Shown in pieces: positions 54,429 to 62,774 of a stretch of DNA of 64,000 nt. Location: assembly GCA_025353725.1 (NCBI GenBank), contig JANXOF010000030.1, forward strand, positions 37,353-101,352, given 5' to 3'. This DNA comes from Polyangiaceae bacterium. GTDB lineage: Bacteria; Myxococcota_A; Polyangia; Polyangiales; Polyangiaceae. Every line of letters starts with the position of its first letter. Within the stretch, counting starts at the first letter, position 1. The position numbers and the translations under genes are program-made. The notes under the pieces were generated by a model that ran no database searches, was not told where the DNA came from, and worked only from the letters and a program-made list of their open reading frames with translations.

Positions 54429-55106
54429 TTGGAAGTAGCTAAGCTTCTGGAGAAAACAGAATATGACGCCAAAGACGTGCCTTGGGAACTCGCGTTTGCG
54501 ATCAACGGTCTAAGCGTTCCGCGTGATCACGGCTACCTGCTCTACTCGTCGCTTTCGCGAGAACTGCCTCTTATTCATGAGGCGTCTTGGTGTGCTATTC
54601 TGCCTATTCGCGGAGTAAAAAGCGAAGCCAAGGAGATGCTGTTGCACTCCGCCTCTCGACTGCGCTTTCGTCTCCCTCAAAGCAAGATTGGCGTCTTGCT
54701 TCCACTCGTTGGGCGCAAGCTCGAGGTCGGAGGTTCCTTAATCACGCTCACGCGCTTTGAAGCGCATCCTGTTCAACCGTCCGCAACTCTAGATGCGCGG
54801 CTCGTCGTCATCCGCCTGACGACAACACCACGAGGTGATTCTGGCGCCATCGACAAAAATGCGTTTGCGCAGCAATTTACAAAAGAAGTGACTCGGCAGC
54901 TGCGGGCTCTCGAAATCTACTCTGCGCCAACAATTACAGGACGACGCGACCTCGTAGTGCATAAGCAGAGAATTCTTGGGTTTTCCCTCCGAATGAGCGG
55001 TTTGAGCGTTAACGAGTCATTTTCGCTCTTGAGTAAAGGTGTCGGCGGCAAGCGCCGCATGGGATGTGGAGTGTTCGAGCCCACCCGATTGGCTAGCCAT
55101 GGGTGA
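54429..55106 (+). CDS. cas6: Cas6 (Cmx6, MYXAN type)
   Basis: A 225-residue endoribonuclease that cuts pre-crRNA in the repeat. The MYXAN-type Cas6 pattern is clear: WELAFAINGLSVPRDHGYLL at the start, SRLRFRLPQSKIGVLLPLVG in the middle and the C-terminal glycine-rich GVGGKRRMGCGVFEP, the RNA-binding G-loop. A start at TTG 54429 is supported by GGAGG six bases upstream. Longer starts (GTG at 54402 and 54309) have no site. It overlaps cas3 by 8 bp. Confidence 0.85.
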   Translation: MEVAKLLEKTEYDAKDVPWELAFAINGLSVPRDHGYLLYSSLSRELPLIHEASWCAILPIRGVKSEAKEMLLHSASRLRFRLPQSKIGVLLPLVGRKLEVGGSLITLTRFEAHPVQPSATLDARLVVIRLTTTPRGDSGAIDKNAFAQQFTKEVTRQLRALEIYSAPTITGRRDLVVHKQRILGFSLRMSGLSVNESFSLLSKGVGGKRRMGCGVFEPTRLASHG

Positions 55107-57372
55107 TGAAGGTTTGCTTGCAAAAAGTGCGCGCTCTGGTCGAGCTGCGCCAACGCTGTTCGATCATCTTATAGACACCGAAAGGTCTGCGCTTTGCGTT
55201 TTTAAACTCGGTACGCGCCTGCAAGAAAACTATTGCCGCTTCTTTTCTATCTCGGACCCGAAGCGGTTCTTGAAACATCTTCAGGTTGCGTCTCTTTTTC
55301 ACGACGTCGGCAAGGCGAATTCTGATTTTCAGCGCGCCATTCGTAAGCCAGGATTTGAGCGCCAGCTCTATCGTCATGAGCATATCAGCGGCGTTATCTT
55401 GCATCTTCCAAACGTGCGAGCTTGGCTTATGCCTGCTGAGCTCGACCTCGAATCGATCGTCGCGGCAATTCTGGGGCACCACCTCAAGGTGAGTCGAAAT
55501 GGCGCGTTTCCTTGGATGCAGCCGAGTTCCGAAAAAACTTCGGTTCCGCACATGTTGGCCGACAAACAGGTCAGACACGTGATGCTTCGGATTGCAGACC
55601 TTTTAGGGCTCGGTACGCCTCCGTCTTTGCCCGATGCGCACGTTTCGAATTCCGATGTGTGGGCGGAGGCTAAAGATCATGGCGATGAAAGTGCGTATGA
55701 GTTCGACAAATCGATCCGAAAGGATGCCCAACGGCGTCGGTTCACGGCTGCACTCAAAGCCGGCCTTATCGCCGCTGACGCTGTTTCCTCGGCCCTCGTG
55801 CGTGAGGGACATACGATCGAACTCTGGATAGACGAAAACGCGCACATCGAAACGCTTACCTCCGCGAAACTCGAAGGTGACATTTTGAAGCCGCGACGAA
55901 GCAACGTGGAAGCTCGGACAGGCAGAGCCTTTGCCTATCATCGCTTTCAAGACCTCGCGGCCAAGCAGGGACCCCGTAGCCTATTGCTTGCAGGATGTGG
56001 CGCGGGCAAGAGCATGGCTGCGTGGCGCTGGGCGCAAGCTCAGACCCGTGTGCGAGACTTCTCGCGAGTGGTATTCCTCTACCCCACTCGCGGCACGGCT
56101 ACTGAAGGCTTCCGCGACTATGTCGGATGGGGACCTGAAACGGAAGTTGCCTTGTTGCATGCGTCAGCGCGCTCCGAGCTGGATGGAATCGCTGAAAACC
56201 CAGAGGAACCATTAGCAGGCAAAGCGCTTGGAACGAGTGAGCGCGATGCTCGATTGTTTGCCTTAGCCTTTTGGCGCCGACGCTACTTCAGCGCAACTGT
56301 TGATCAATTTTTGGGTTTTATTGAAAATCGTTATGCGAGTTTGTGTCTACTCCCAGCACTCGCTGACAGTGCCATTATCATTGATGAAGTTCATGCCTTC
56401 GATCGGCATCTCTTCGATCGACTGGTCACGTTTCTTGAGACGTTCGACGTGCCTGTTTTGTGTATGACAGCAACGCTTACCTGCTCGAGACGTTGCGAGC
56501 TCGAGAAGCGGGGCAAGCTGGTATCGTTTCCGACGATGCAGGACCGCGAAGAACTCGCAGATCTCGAATTGGAGGAAAATCATCCGCGTTACGAGCTCGT
56601 GTCAGTGCCTGATGAGGCGACGGCGTTTGCCAAAGCAGTCGAGTCGTTTACCTGTGGAAAGCGCGTGCTTTGGGTAGTCAATACAGTCAATCGCTGTCAG
56701 TTGATCGCCACTCGTTTGGCGGAACTCGAATCGATTGTGGCTCTCGTATACCACAGTCGATTTAGACTAAAGGATCGGAAGGTTGCGCACGGAAAGACGG
56801 TGGCAGCCTTTCAGCAGTGTCAGCAGCCGGCGTTTGCGGTCACAACTCAGGTCTGCGAGATGAGCCTCGATCTCGATGCCGACGTTCTCTTGACCGAGCT
56901 GGCTCCAGTATCGTCCTTGGTCCAGCGGTTTGGTCGGGCTAACAGGCACCGCCTCGGGAAGCCTGAGGGATTTACCGGAACGATCATCACGTACCAAGCG
57001 AGTTCGGCAAAGCCGTACGAAGATAGCGACATCGTTGCGGCGCGCGACTTCTTAGCATCGCTCCCGCCTATCGTTTCACAACGCGCCCTCGCCGACTGCC
57101 TTGCCAAGCACGCACCGCCTGAGCGAAGCGGCGACGGCTTCACCTCGTTTCTGAACGGTGGCTATTGGTCAGAGCCCGGGAGCTTACGTGAGGAAGACGA
57201 ACATGGGAGTAGCCCTTCAATTCTTGAACAGGACCTCAGACACGTGCTGCTCGCTCTGGCGGAGAAGGTACCGATTGATGAATACATTCTGCCACTTCCT
57301 ACTCCGATACTGCTTTGCAGTAAAAAAATTCGTGCCGAGCCTTCCACCCTATCTCCACGTCGCTCCGGATGA
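55099..57372 (+). CDS. cas3: Cas3 helicase-nuclease (HD at N-terminus)
   Basis: A 757-residue interference nuclease-helicase. The HD nuclease domain is at the N-terminus (FHDVGKANSDFQ near residue 67, ILGHHLKVS later). The superfamily 2 helicase follows: Walker A LLAGCGAGKSMAAW (about 300), DEVHAFD (about 430), MTATLT (about 456), CEMSLDLDADVLLTEL and VQRFGRANRH (about 610). It unwinds and degrades the DNA strand displaced by Cascade. ATG 55099 overlaps cas6. No separate cas3 prime gene is present. Confidence 0.93.
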   Translation: MGDEGLLAKSARSGRAAPTLFDHLIDTERSALCVFKLGTRLQENYCRFFSISDPKRFLKHLQVASLFHDVGKANSDFQRAIRKPGFERQLYRHEHISGVILHLPNVRAWLMPAELDLESIVAAILGHHLKVSRNGAFPWMQPSSEKTSVPHMLADKQVRHVMLRIADLLGLGTPPSLPDAHVSNSDVWAEAKDHGDESAYEFDKSIRKDAQRRRFTAALKAGLIAADAVSSALVREGHTIELWIDENAHIETLTSAKLEGDILKPRRSNVEARTGRAFAYHRFQDLAAKQGPRSLLLAGCGAGKSMAAWRWAQAQTRVRDFSRVVFLYPTRGTATEGFRDYVGWGPETEVALLHASARSELDGIAENPEEPLAGKALGTSERDARLFALAFWRRRYFSATVDQFLGFIENRYASLCLLPALADSAIIIDEVHAFDRHLFDRLVTFLETFDVPVLCMTATLTCSRRCELEKRGKLVSFPTMQDREELADLELEENHPRYELVSVPDEATAFAKAVESFTCGKRVLWVVNTVNRCQLIATRLAELESIVALVYHSRFRLKDRKVAHGKTVAAFQQCQQPAFAVTTQVCEMSLDLDADVLLTELAPVSSLVQRFGRANRHRLGKPEGFTGTIITYQASSAKPYEDSDIVAARDFLASLPPIVSQRALADCLAKHAPPERSGDGFTSFLNGGYWSEPGSLREEDEHGSSPSILEQDLRHVLLALAEKVPIDEYILPLPTPILLCSKKIRAEPSTLSPRRSG

Positions 57373-57417
57373 CCGTTACAGCCCGGCTCTCGGCTTTTCG
57401 ACGGAATGAGGCTCTTG

Positions 57418-59016
57418 ATGGGCGTTAAAACAAGGTCGAAACTTAATTTGGAGGATGCACCGTTGCGGGTTCGCTACAACCTCTCCGCACTCCCCTCGTC
57501 ACAACATCGTGCAGGTCTTGCGGGGCTCGTGACCCACGCGCAATGGATGGCTCGGCAACCAAAGATCAAAGGTATTTACGCGATCGAAGAGCTCTCGGAA
57601 GTCGGGGCCACACTGGTGGTTGACGAGACCGGACTGACCGAGGCGTTCGATGACCTATATCGCGCCACGACGGAGGAGGTTGGTAGCGACCAGCCCTATA
57701 AAGATAAAAACGGCGCGGTTAAACCCTTTATTCGAAAAGAGACGCGTTTCCATGATGAGAAAGAGAAACAACGTTCTAAAGAAGTTTACATATATCAAAG
57801 AGTCGTGCCACAGGGGTCATTTCTAGCAGATGAGGATGCGTCGCTCCTCTGGGTCAAGATGTGGCGCGACTTTACCTGGGGCATAATGCGCGGCGTTCCT
57901 GCGCAAAGAGCCCCGTATGAAGCCCGTGCGCGCGGGAAGGCTTCATCCGACGCGAGCGATGCGTACAAGCAACTGTTGGCGAATGTTAGCGTTGACCTTG
58001 CAAGTACCTATTTTCTCGGCGCGCAGGCTTGTAACGCCGAACAAGTTTCCTTTGCTGATGACGGCTGTTCGCAGTTCCTTCTTCACTTTTGGACGCTCGT
58101 GGCGTGCTTGTACGAGCCTCGTACGTACGACGTCAAAAAGCATCAGTCAGAGCCAAACGGAATCGCTGTCGTAGTTCCGGATGTTGCAGAGCTGGAGACG
58201 TTTGTTGTTGCGGCAACGGCTGCGCGCCAAGCCCGAAGTCCAAAGAAACATGGCTATCGACCGCACGCTGCTATCGTTGATGTCGCCGTTGAGGGAGCGC
58301 TTTATGCAGCACGTGACCTCGAGAACCAGCTTTGTGCTCGTGTGAGCCGAGGTAACGAGCGGCGTTCATGTCTCGGGTTTGACGTCTTTCACATGGCCAA
58401 AGAAGGCAACAACGTACGCGTTCTCGAGATGACCCGGGTGACGCCAACGCGCTCGCTGTTAGACGAGCATCTCCGCGTTATAGAAAGTGCGGCGGATCCG
58501 ATATTTCGGACCCAGCGACTCGCGAACTTATTCGGTGCCGCGCCTTGGTTTGCAGGTTTCGACCGACTGCTCGCGTCGTTGGACTTTCGTGAAGAAGGTT
58601 TTGGCTCGAAGGGATTTCGTTTGGATTGCTTGGCAAAATTTAAAGAGTTGAAGAAGAAAATGGAAGACGACTCAGAGGTGGCAGGGATCGAAAATATAAT
58701 CTACCGATTGGTTCGTACTTATGTTGTCAGGCGCGCCGAAGAACGCGCCGATCGCAACGGACAGTCTGTTGAGAAGGCTAGAGAGAAGATTGCAAAGGAT
58801 GCGTTCCTCGCGGTTCGCAGTCGTCGGGGCGAAACGTTTGCAGACTACTTCGCGAGTACGATCGCGTCCGTGCCGCAATTTTTGAAGCGTGAGGAGTTCG
58901 TACGGTTCTCGCGCGAGATAGCGGCGAATCCAGACGCGGCCCGCACCTTGTGCTTGTTAGCGCTTTCGGCGGCAGCTTGGTCACCCACAAAGAAGAACGA
59001 AGAAGGTGCATCATGA
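57418..59016 (+). CDS. cas8: Cas8-like large subunit (Cmx8 / DevT)
   Basis: A 532-residue large Cascade subunit. The N-terminal LRVRYNLSALPSSQHRAGLAG is the signature of the MYXAN large subunit (Cmx8, DevT in M. xanthus), which recognises the PAM. The rest is poorly conserved, with a helical C-terminus. ATG 57418 has GAGG six bases upstream; an in-frame ATG lies 12 bp before. The gap to cas3 is short and its stop overlaps cas7 by 4 bp (ATGA). Confidence 0.82.
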   Translation: MGVKTRSKLNLEDAPLRVRYNLSALPSSQHRAGLAGLVTHAQWMARQPKIKGIYAIEELSEVGATLVVDETGLTEAFDDLYRATTEEVGSDQPYKDKNGAVKPFIRKETRFHDEKEKQRSKEVYIYQRVVPQGSFLADEDASLLWVKMWRDFTWGIMRGVPAQRAPYEARARGKASSDASDAYKQLLANVSVDLASTYFLGAQACNAEQVSFADDGCSQFLLHFWTLVACLYEPRTYDVKKHQSEPNGIAVVVPDVAELETFVVAATAARQARSPKKHGYRPHAAIVDVAVEGALYAARDLENQLCARVSRGNERRSCLGFDVFHMAKEGNNVRVLEMTRVTPTRSLLDEHLRVIESAADPIFRTQRLANLFGAAPWFAGFDRLLASLDFREEGFGSKGFRLDCLAKFKELKKKMEDDSEVAGIENIIYRLVRTYVVRRAEERADRNGQSVEKAREKIAKDAFLAVRSRRGETFADYFASTIASVPQFLKREEFVRFSREIAANPDAARTLCLLALSAAAWSPTKKNEEGAS

Positions 59017-59936
59017 ACGTCCCTAAAAACGTGTTCGCCACCGTGCTAACTCAGACCGCTCCGAGCTCGAATTACCGCGGTGAGAGCGAAGAGAATCGCA
59101 CCGTCATTCAAAAGATATCGAAAGACGGTGGGGAGTACGCGGTGGTCAGTCCTGAATCAATGCGAAATGCCCTTCGAGAGCAGCTTGCCACGTACGGGCT
59201 TCCAATGAACCGGCGTCGCCTTCACAACGAAGACCAGCTTGCTGTCGAGTTTAGAGGATTTCCGGATGCAGAGCTTTATGCGGACGACTTCCTGTTCGGA
59301 TTTATGGTCGCCGACCAAAAGGCTGTCAAAGCAGCCAAGGGAAAGCCGGCTAAACGCGACAGTTTGCTCCGGATGAACATGGCTGTGGCGACCACGCCCT
59401 ATCGCTTTGACGCGACATTTCATCAGTCCCCGTTGAATGCTGGTGAGAGTCCGTGGAAAAACTCGTCGAGCTCTGCACTTCTCCATAGAGAGGTAAGTCA
59501 TACCAGTTACCAATTCCCGTTCGCTCTCGCACTGCATGATTGTGCTTCGCATGAAAAGCAAGGGTCGACTTGGACGAAGGCGTTGTTGCGCGCCGTTGGC
59601 GAGCTTTCAAACGTTGCGGGGAACCACGCGCGAAGCTACTTCGAGATGGCGCCAAGAAGTCTAGTTCTAAGACTTACACCGAATCTCGTTGCTGGGTTTG
59701 ATACTTATGGGTTTAGGTTAGATGGTAGGTTCCCGGAGCTTTCGCGTATCAAAAATATTAACGGCAAGGGAGATCTCGGAGATTTGCCGGGGGAAGAATT
59801 TTGGGTGGGCGGCGAAATTGTTCGGTCAATGCCTGAAGCCGAGCGAAAGCGTTTAGTGGAGTGTGGTGTGCATCTATTCGAAAATCCACAGCGATTGCTG
59901 GCTGAAGTCAGTGACTCTGCGCTGGGAGCGAACTAG
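59013..59936 (+). CDS. cas7: Cas7 backbone subunit (DevR / Cst2-like)
   Basis: A 307-residue RAMP protein that coats the crRNA spacer along the Cascade backbone. VFATVLTQTAPSSNYRGESE, MNRRRLHNEDQLAVEFRGF, then LYADDFLFGFMV and ATTPYRFDATFH are typical of the DevR/Cst2 family. In M. xanthus its relative DevR is needed for sporulation. ATG 59013 is preceded by GAAGAAGG. It overlaps cas8 by 4 bp, and its stop shares one base with the cas5 start. Confidence 0.92.
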   Translation: MNVPKNVFATVLTQTAPSSNYRGESEENRTVIQKISKDGGEYAVVSPESMRNALREQLATYGLPMNRRRLHNEDQLAVEFRGFPDAELYADDFLFGFMVADQKAVKAAKGKPAKRDSLLRMNMAVATTPYRFDATFHQSPLNAGESPWKNSSSSALLHREVSHTSYQFPFALALHDCASHEKQGSTWTKALLRAVGELSNVAGNHARSYFEMAPRSLVLRLTPNLVAGFDTYGFRLDGRFPELSRIKNINGKGDLGDLPGEEFWVGGEIVRSMPEAERKRLVECGVHLFENPQRLLAEVSDSALGAN

Positions 59937-60628
59937 TGGCGCTGTGGTTACGTCTACGAGCGCCGTTTGCGGCGTATCGACCGCTCGTGGCCGGCGTATT
60001 TCGGCCTACGGCGCCAATCATCACGCCCTCCGCCGCTTGGGGCCTTTGCTTAAACTTAGCCGCTATCGACGTACGCGCCGCAGGCGCGGGCGGGGCCACA
60101 GGTTGTCGAGCCGACGCGCCGGCGTTGGGTCTAGCAATCGGTGAAGTGCGGCCTAGCGGACATTCTACGTTGTATCAGCAGTTGCATAGCTATCCGGTTG
60201 GAAATTCCGGTAAGCACCTTGCCGAACGGACGCACGGTGCGAAGTTCTGGATTGCTCCGGCTCGTCGTGCGCTTTTGGTCGGTCTCGATGTCGTGCTTGG
60301 CGTTGAGGGCGAAGGGTCAATCCTTCAGCGTATCGAGCGAGGGCTGCGCGGCGAATGGAATGCCGAACGCTACGGCCTTCCATTCGCAGGCGATAACAAT
60401 CTCTTGTTCGATGATATTGAGGTCCTCAAGGTACCGGTTGAGAGTTGTTGGTATACTTCGGTTACGCTTGGTGCTCCGCCTCGCCCAAGGTCTGCGAGAC
60501 TTACGGTAGAGATAGACCGCGCTGACTCTGCGAAGACTCGCGCGACAGTGTTTGCACCCGCCGCTGGGCGAACCTCTCAAGTGCCACCGGAGGCTTGGAC
60601 ATGGGTTCCGACGGCGCAGTCGTTGTAA
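59936..60628 (+). CDS. cas5: Cas5 (DevS / Cmx5-like)
   Basis: A 230-residue RAMP protein. It begins WLRLRAPFAAYRPLVAGVFR, then TAPIITPSAAWGLCLNLAAI, the Cas5 fingerprint, and ends with a C-terminal region bearing VPVESCWYTSVTLGAP. It caps the 5' handle of the crRNA in Cascade. The M. xanthus counterpart is DevS. It starts with GTG at 59936 and overlaps the Cas4-Cas1 gene by 28 bp. Confidence 0.9.
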   Translation: MALWLRLRAPFAAYRPLVAGVFRPTAPIITPSAAWGLCLNLAAIDVRAAGAGGATGCRADAPALGLAIGEVRPSGHSTLYQQLHSYPVGNSGKHLAERTHGAKFWIAPARRALLVGLDVVLGVEGEGSILQRIERGLRGEWNAERYGLPFAGDNNLLFDDIEVLKVPVESCWYTSVTLGAPPRPRSARLTVEIDRADSAKTRATVFAPAAGRTSQVPPEAWTWVPTAQSL

Positions 60629-62244
60629 GCGATGATGAGGTTCTTACCGTTGCTGGGTTGCACGCGTATGTGTACTGCCCGCGACTGTTTTTTCTGGAAG
60701 AGCTGGAGAAGCTAAGACTTGCGGATTATGCCGTGGCTGCCGGGCGACGGCTTCACGCAGAACTCGCGAAGGACGCCGCTGAGGGAACCTGGGAGCGGGT
60801 CGTGCTCACAAGTTCCACGTTTGGGCTCACTGGGCGAGTCGACGTCCTCCGGCGAGTCGATGGGCAGCTCATACCCTATGAGCACAAGCGCGGCCGCTCA
60901 GCGCCGGGGGTGACCGCACCGGAAGCCTGGGCGTCAGACCGCGCACAGGTCATCGCCTACGCGATAATGCTCGAAGAAAGCCGCGGTCAGCCGGTCCATG
61001 AAGGTCGCGTGCGCTACCACGCAGATCGGCGTTTGGTCCGAGTGCCTGTTGATGCGTCTGCACGCACTTGGGTTGACGGACTTTTGAGGCAGATGCGTGC
61101 TCTTCGGAGCGAGCGCATCCGCCCTCCAGTCTTGGAAAACGCACGGCGATGCGAAAAGTGTTCACTTGCCCCGATATGTCTTCCCGAAGAAGCGAGGCTT
61201 GCGCGGGACCCATCGTTTCGCCCGATCCGGCTACTTCCAGAGCATGAAACGCGGCAGAGTTTGCACGTTACGGATTCAAAGAGTCGCGTCGGCGCAAGCG
61301 GTCGCGAGTTAGTCGTCCGCGGCGACGAGGAAACCCGCGTCCCCGTGAACGAGGTCGGGCAACTCGTTGTGTATGGTCATGCTCAGGTTACGACGCAGGC
61401 TTTGCGGTTGTGTGTACAACAAGGCGTAGGCGTTCATTGGATGACGTACGGCGGTCATCATATTGCGTCGCTTTCGACGACAGAAGGAAGCGCTCATCGG
61501 CAAGCACGTCAATTTGCGGCACTCGCGAAGGAAGAAGTCAGGCTGGCGCTCGCGAAGCGACTCGTGCTTGGGAAGGGTCAAAATCAATTGCGCATTGCGC
61601 TTCGGCTCACCCGCGACGCGCGAACAGTGACAATGGCGCACGAAATTTCAGAGATGCGGTTGTCGCTTCGGCGGGTGGATGGCGTCACGAATGCGCGGGC
61701 CTTGCTTGGGTACGAGGGGCTAGCTGCACGGTCTTACTTCGCCATTCTTAAAGAGCTGAGTAAGGACTTGCCGATACGCTTCTCCGGGCGTTCGCGACGG
61801 CCGCCGCGTGACGAGTTTAATGCAATTCTGAGCTTTGGCTACGGCATGCTTTATCGGCTCGTTCTCGGCGCGATTGTTGGAGTTGGATTGCATCCTGGTT
61901 TAGGTATCTATCACCAGCTGCGTTCGTCTGCGATGCCGTTAGCCTTAGATTTGATGGAGCTGTTTCGGGTCCCTATTGTCGATGTTGCGGTATGGGCAGC
62001 GGTGCGCAGGTCAACGTTTGATGTCAGTCGAGACTTCGTCCGGGGTCCGGACCAAGTGCTTCTCAGTGAACATGGCCGAGAAGTAGCAATCGAAGTCTTC
62101 GAGCGTCGCCTCGACGAGACGTGGAAGCATTCAGTTGTCGGCTACTCGTTGTCGTATCGACGCCTAGTGGAACTCGAAGTGCGCCTTCTGGAGAAGGAAT
62201 GGTCGGGCGAACCTGGTCTCTTCGCCCGCTTTCGACTCCGATGA
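60601..62244 (+). CDS. cas4-cas1: Cas4-Cas1 fusion
   Basis: A 547-residue fused adaptation protein. The Cas4 part (1-190) has the first Cys in YVYCPRLFF, nuclease-like LIPYEHKRGR and AQVIAYAIML, and the last three Cys in RCEKCSLAPICLPEE, giving an iron-sulfur cluster site. The Cas1 part (about 215-547) has QLVVYGHAQVTTQAL, catalytic Glu in LLGYEGLAARSY, His in GLHPGLGIYHQ and Asp/Glu in LALDLMELFRVPI. The fused protein would trim and integrate new spacers. ATG 60601 has GGAGG seven bases upstream. Confidence 0.94.
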   Translation: MGSDGAVVVSDDEVLTVAGLHAYVYCPRLFFLEELEKLRLADYAVAAGRRLHAELAKDAAEGTWERVVLTSSTFGLTGRVDVLRRVDGQLIPYEHKRGRSAPGVTAPEAWASDRAQVIAYAIMLEESRGQPVHEGRVRYHADRRLVRVPVDASARTWVDGLLRQMRALRSERIRPPVLENARRCEKCSLAPICLPEEARLARDPSFRPIRLLPEHETRQSLHVTDSKSRVGASGRELVVRGDEETRVPVNEVGQLVVYGHAQVTTQALRLCVQQGVGVHWMTYGGHHIASLSTTEGSAHRQARQFAALAKEEVRLALAKRLVLGKGQNQLRIALRLTRDARTVTMAHEISEMRLSLRRVDGVTNARALLGYEGLAARSYFAILKELSKDLPIRFSGRSRRPPRDEFNAILSFGYGMLYRLVLGAIVGVGLHPGLGIYHQLRSSAMPLALDLMELFRVPIVDVAVWAAVRRSTFDVSRDFVRGPDQVLLSEHGREVAIEVFERRLDETWKHSVVGYSLSYRRLVELEVRLLEKEWSGEPGLFARFRLR

Positions 62245-62654
62245 GTGCCGATAAGCGCTGGCGCCTGATTGCGTACGACATATCCGATCGAAAGACTTAT
62301 CGTTCTGTCTATAAAGTGCTACGCGGTCATGGGCGTACGGTGCAGTATTCACTTTTTAGGTGTTTTTTGGACGACCGCGAAACTGAGCTGTTGCGGACGG
62401 AACTTGCAGAACTCATGGACCCTACCGACAAGCTCTTGGTCGTCGACCTCTGCTCCACATGTGCGCACCAGGTTGTGAGTCGTAACCACACAACAGGGTG
62501 GACCGCGAAGCCCGCTCGCTTCACGGTTGTTGGCCGGTCACGGACCCTCGCCTCAAATGTAGGTTTGGGGACGGAAGCGCTCGCATCTTCACGAAAGGAA
62601 ACGAAAATAGATTGCGTCACCTCGCTTGAGGTCCCTGATGGGAAAAAAGGTTGA
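62241..62654 (+). CDS. cas2: Cas2, with unusual C-terminal extension
   Basis: A 137-residue protein. The Cas2 core is WRLIAYDISDRKTYRSVYKV, then QYSLFRCFLD and LVVDLCSTCAHQVVSR, ending at about residue 96 (PARFTVVG). It forms the dimer that bridges two Cas1 dimers. The following 40 residues (RSRTLASNVGLGTEALASSR, then KETKID) are not part of the usual family length of 85-100. The tail reaches to within 120 bp of the first repeat, so it may be part of the leader read as protein. ATG 62241 overlaps the cas4-cas1 stop (ATGA). Confidence 0.88.
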   Translation: MSADKRWRLIAYDISDRKTYRSVYKVLRGHGRTVQYSLFRCFLDDRETELLRTELAELMDPTDKLLVVDLCSTCAHQVVSRNHTTGWTAKPARFTVVGRSRTLASNVGLGTEALASSRKETKIDCVTSLEVPDGKKG

Positions 62655-62774
62655 TGATTTCGGTGCCTTACGCAGATATCATTCAGGCGTTAGACTGATG
62701 CGCGCAAGTGCCAGCCAGGTCCTTGAAAACGATCTCTGTAACCTGATGATTTTGCTCACGGAGCGTGCGGTGCT
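62655..62774. promoter_or_regulatory. CRISPR leader-like gap with promoter candidate
   Basis: The 120 bp between cas2 and the first repeat hold no gene. A possible sigma-70-type promoter is TTGAAA at 62723-62728 with a 16-bp spacer to GATGAT at 62745-62750, 25 bp before the first repeat. This would favour transcription of the array on the plus strand; it is a weak match. Confidence 0.4.
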
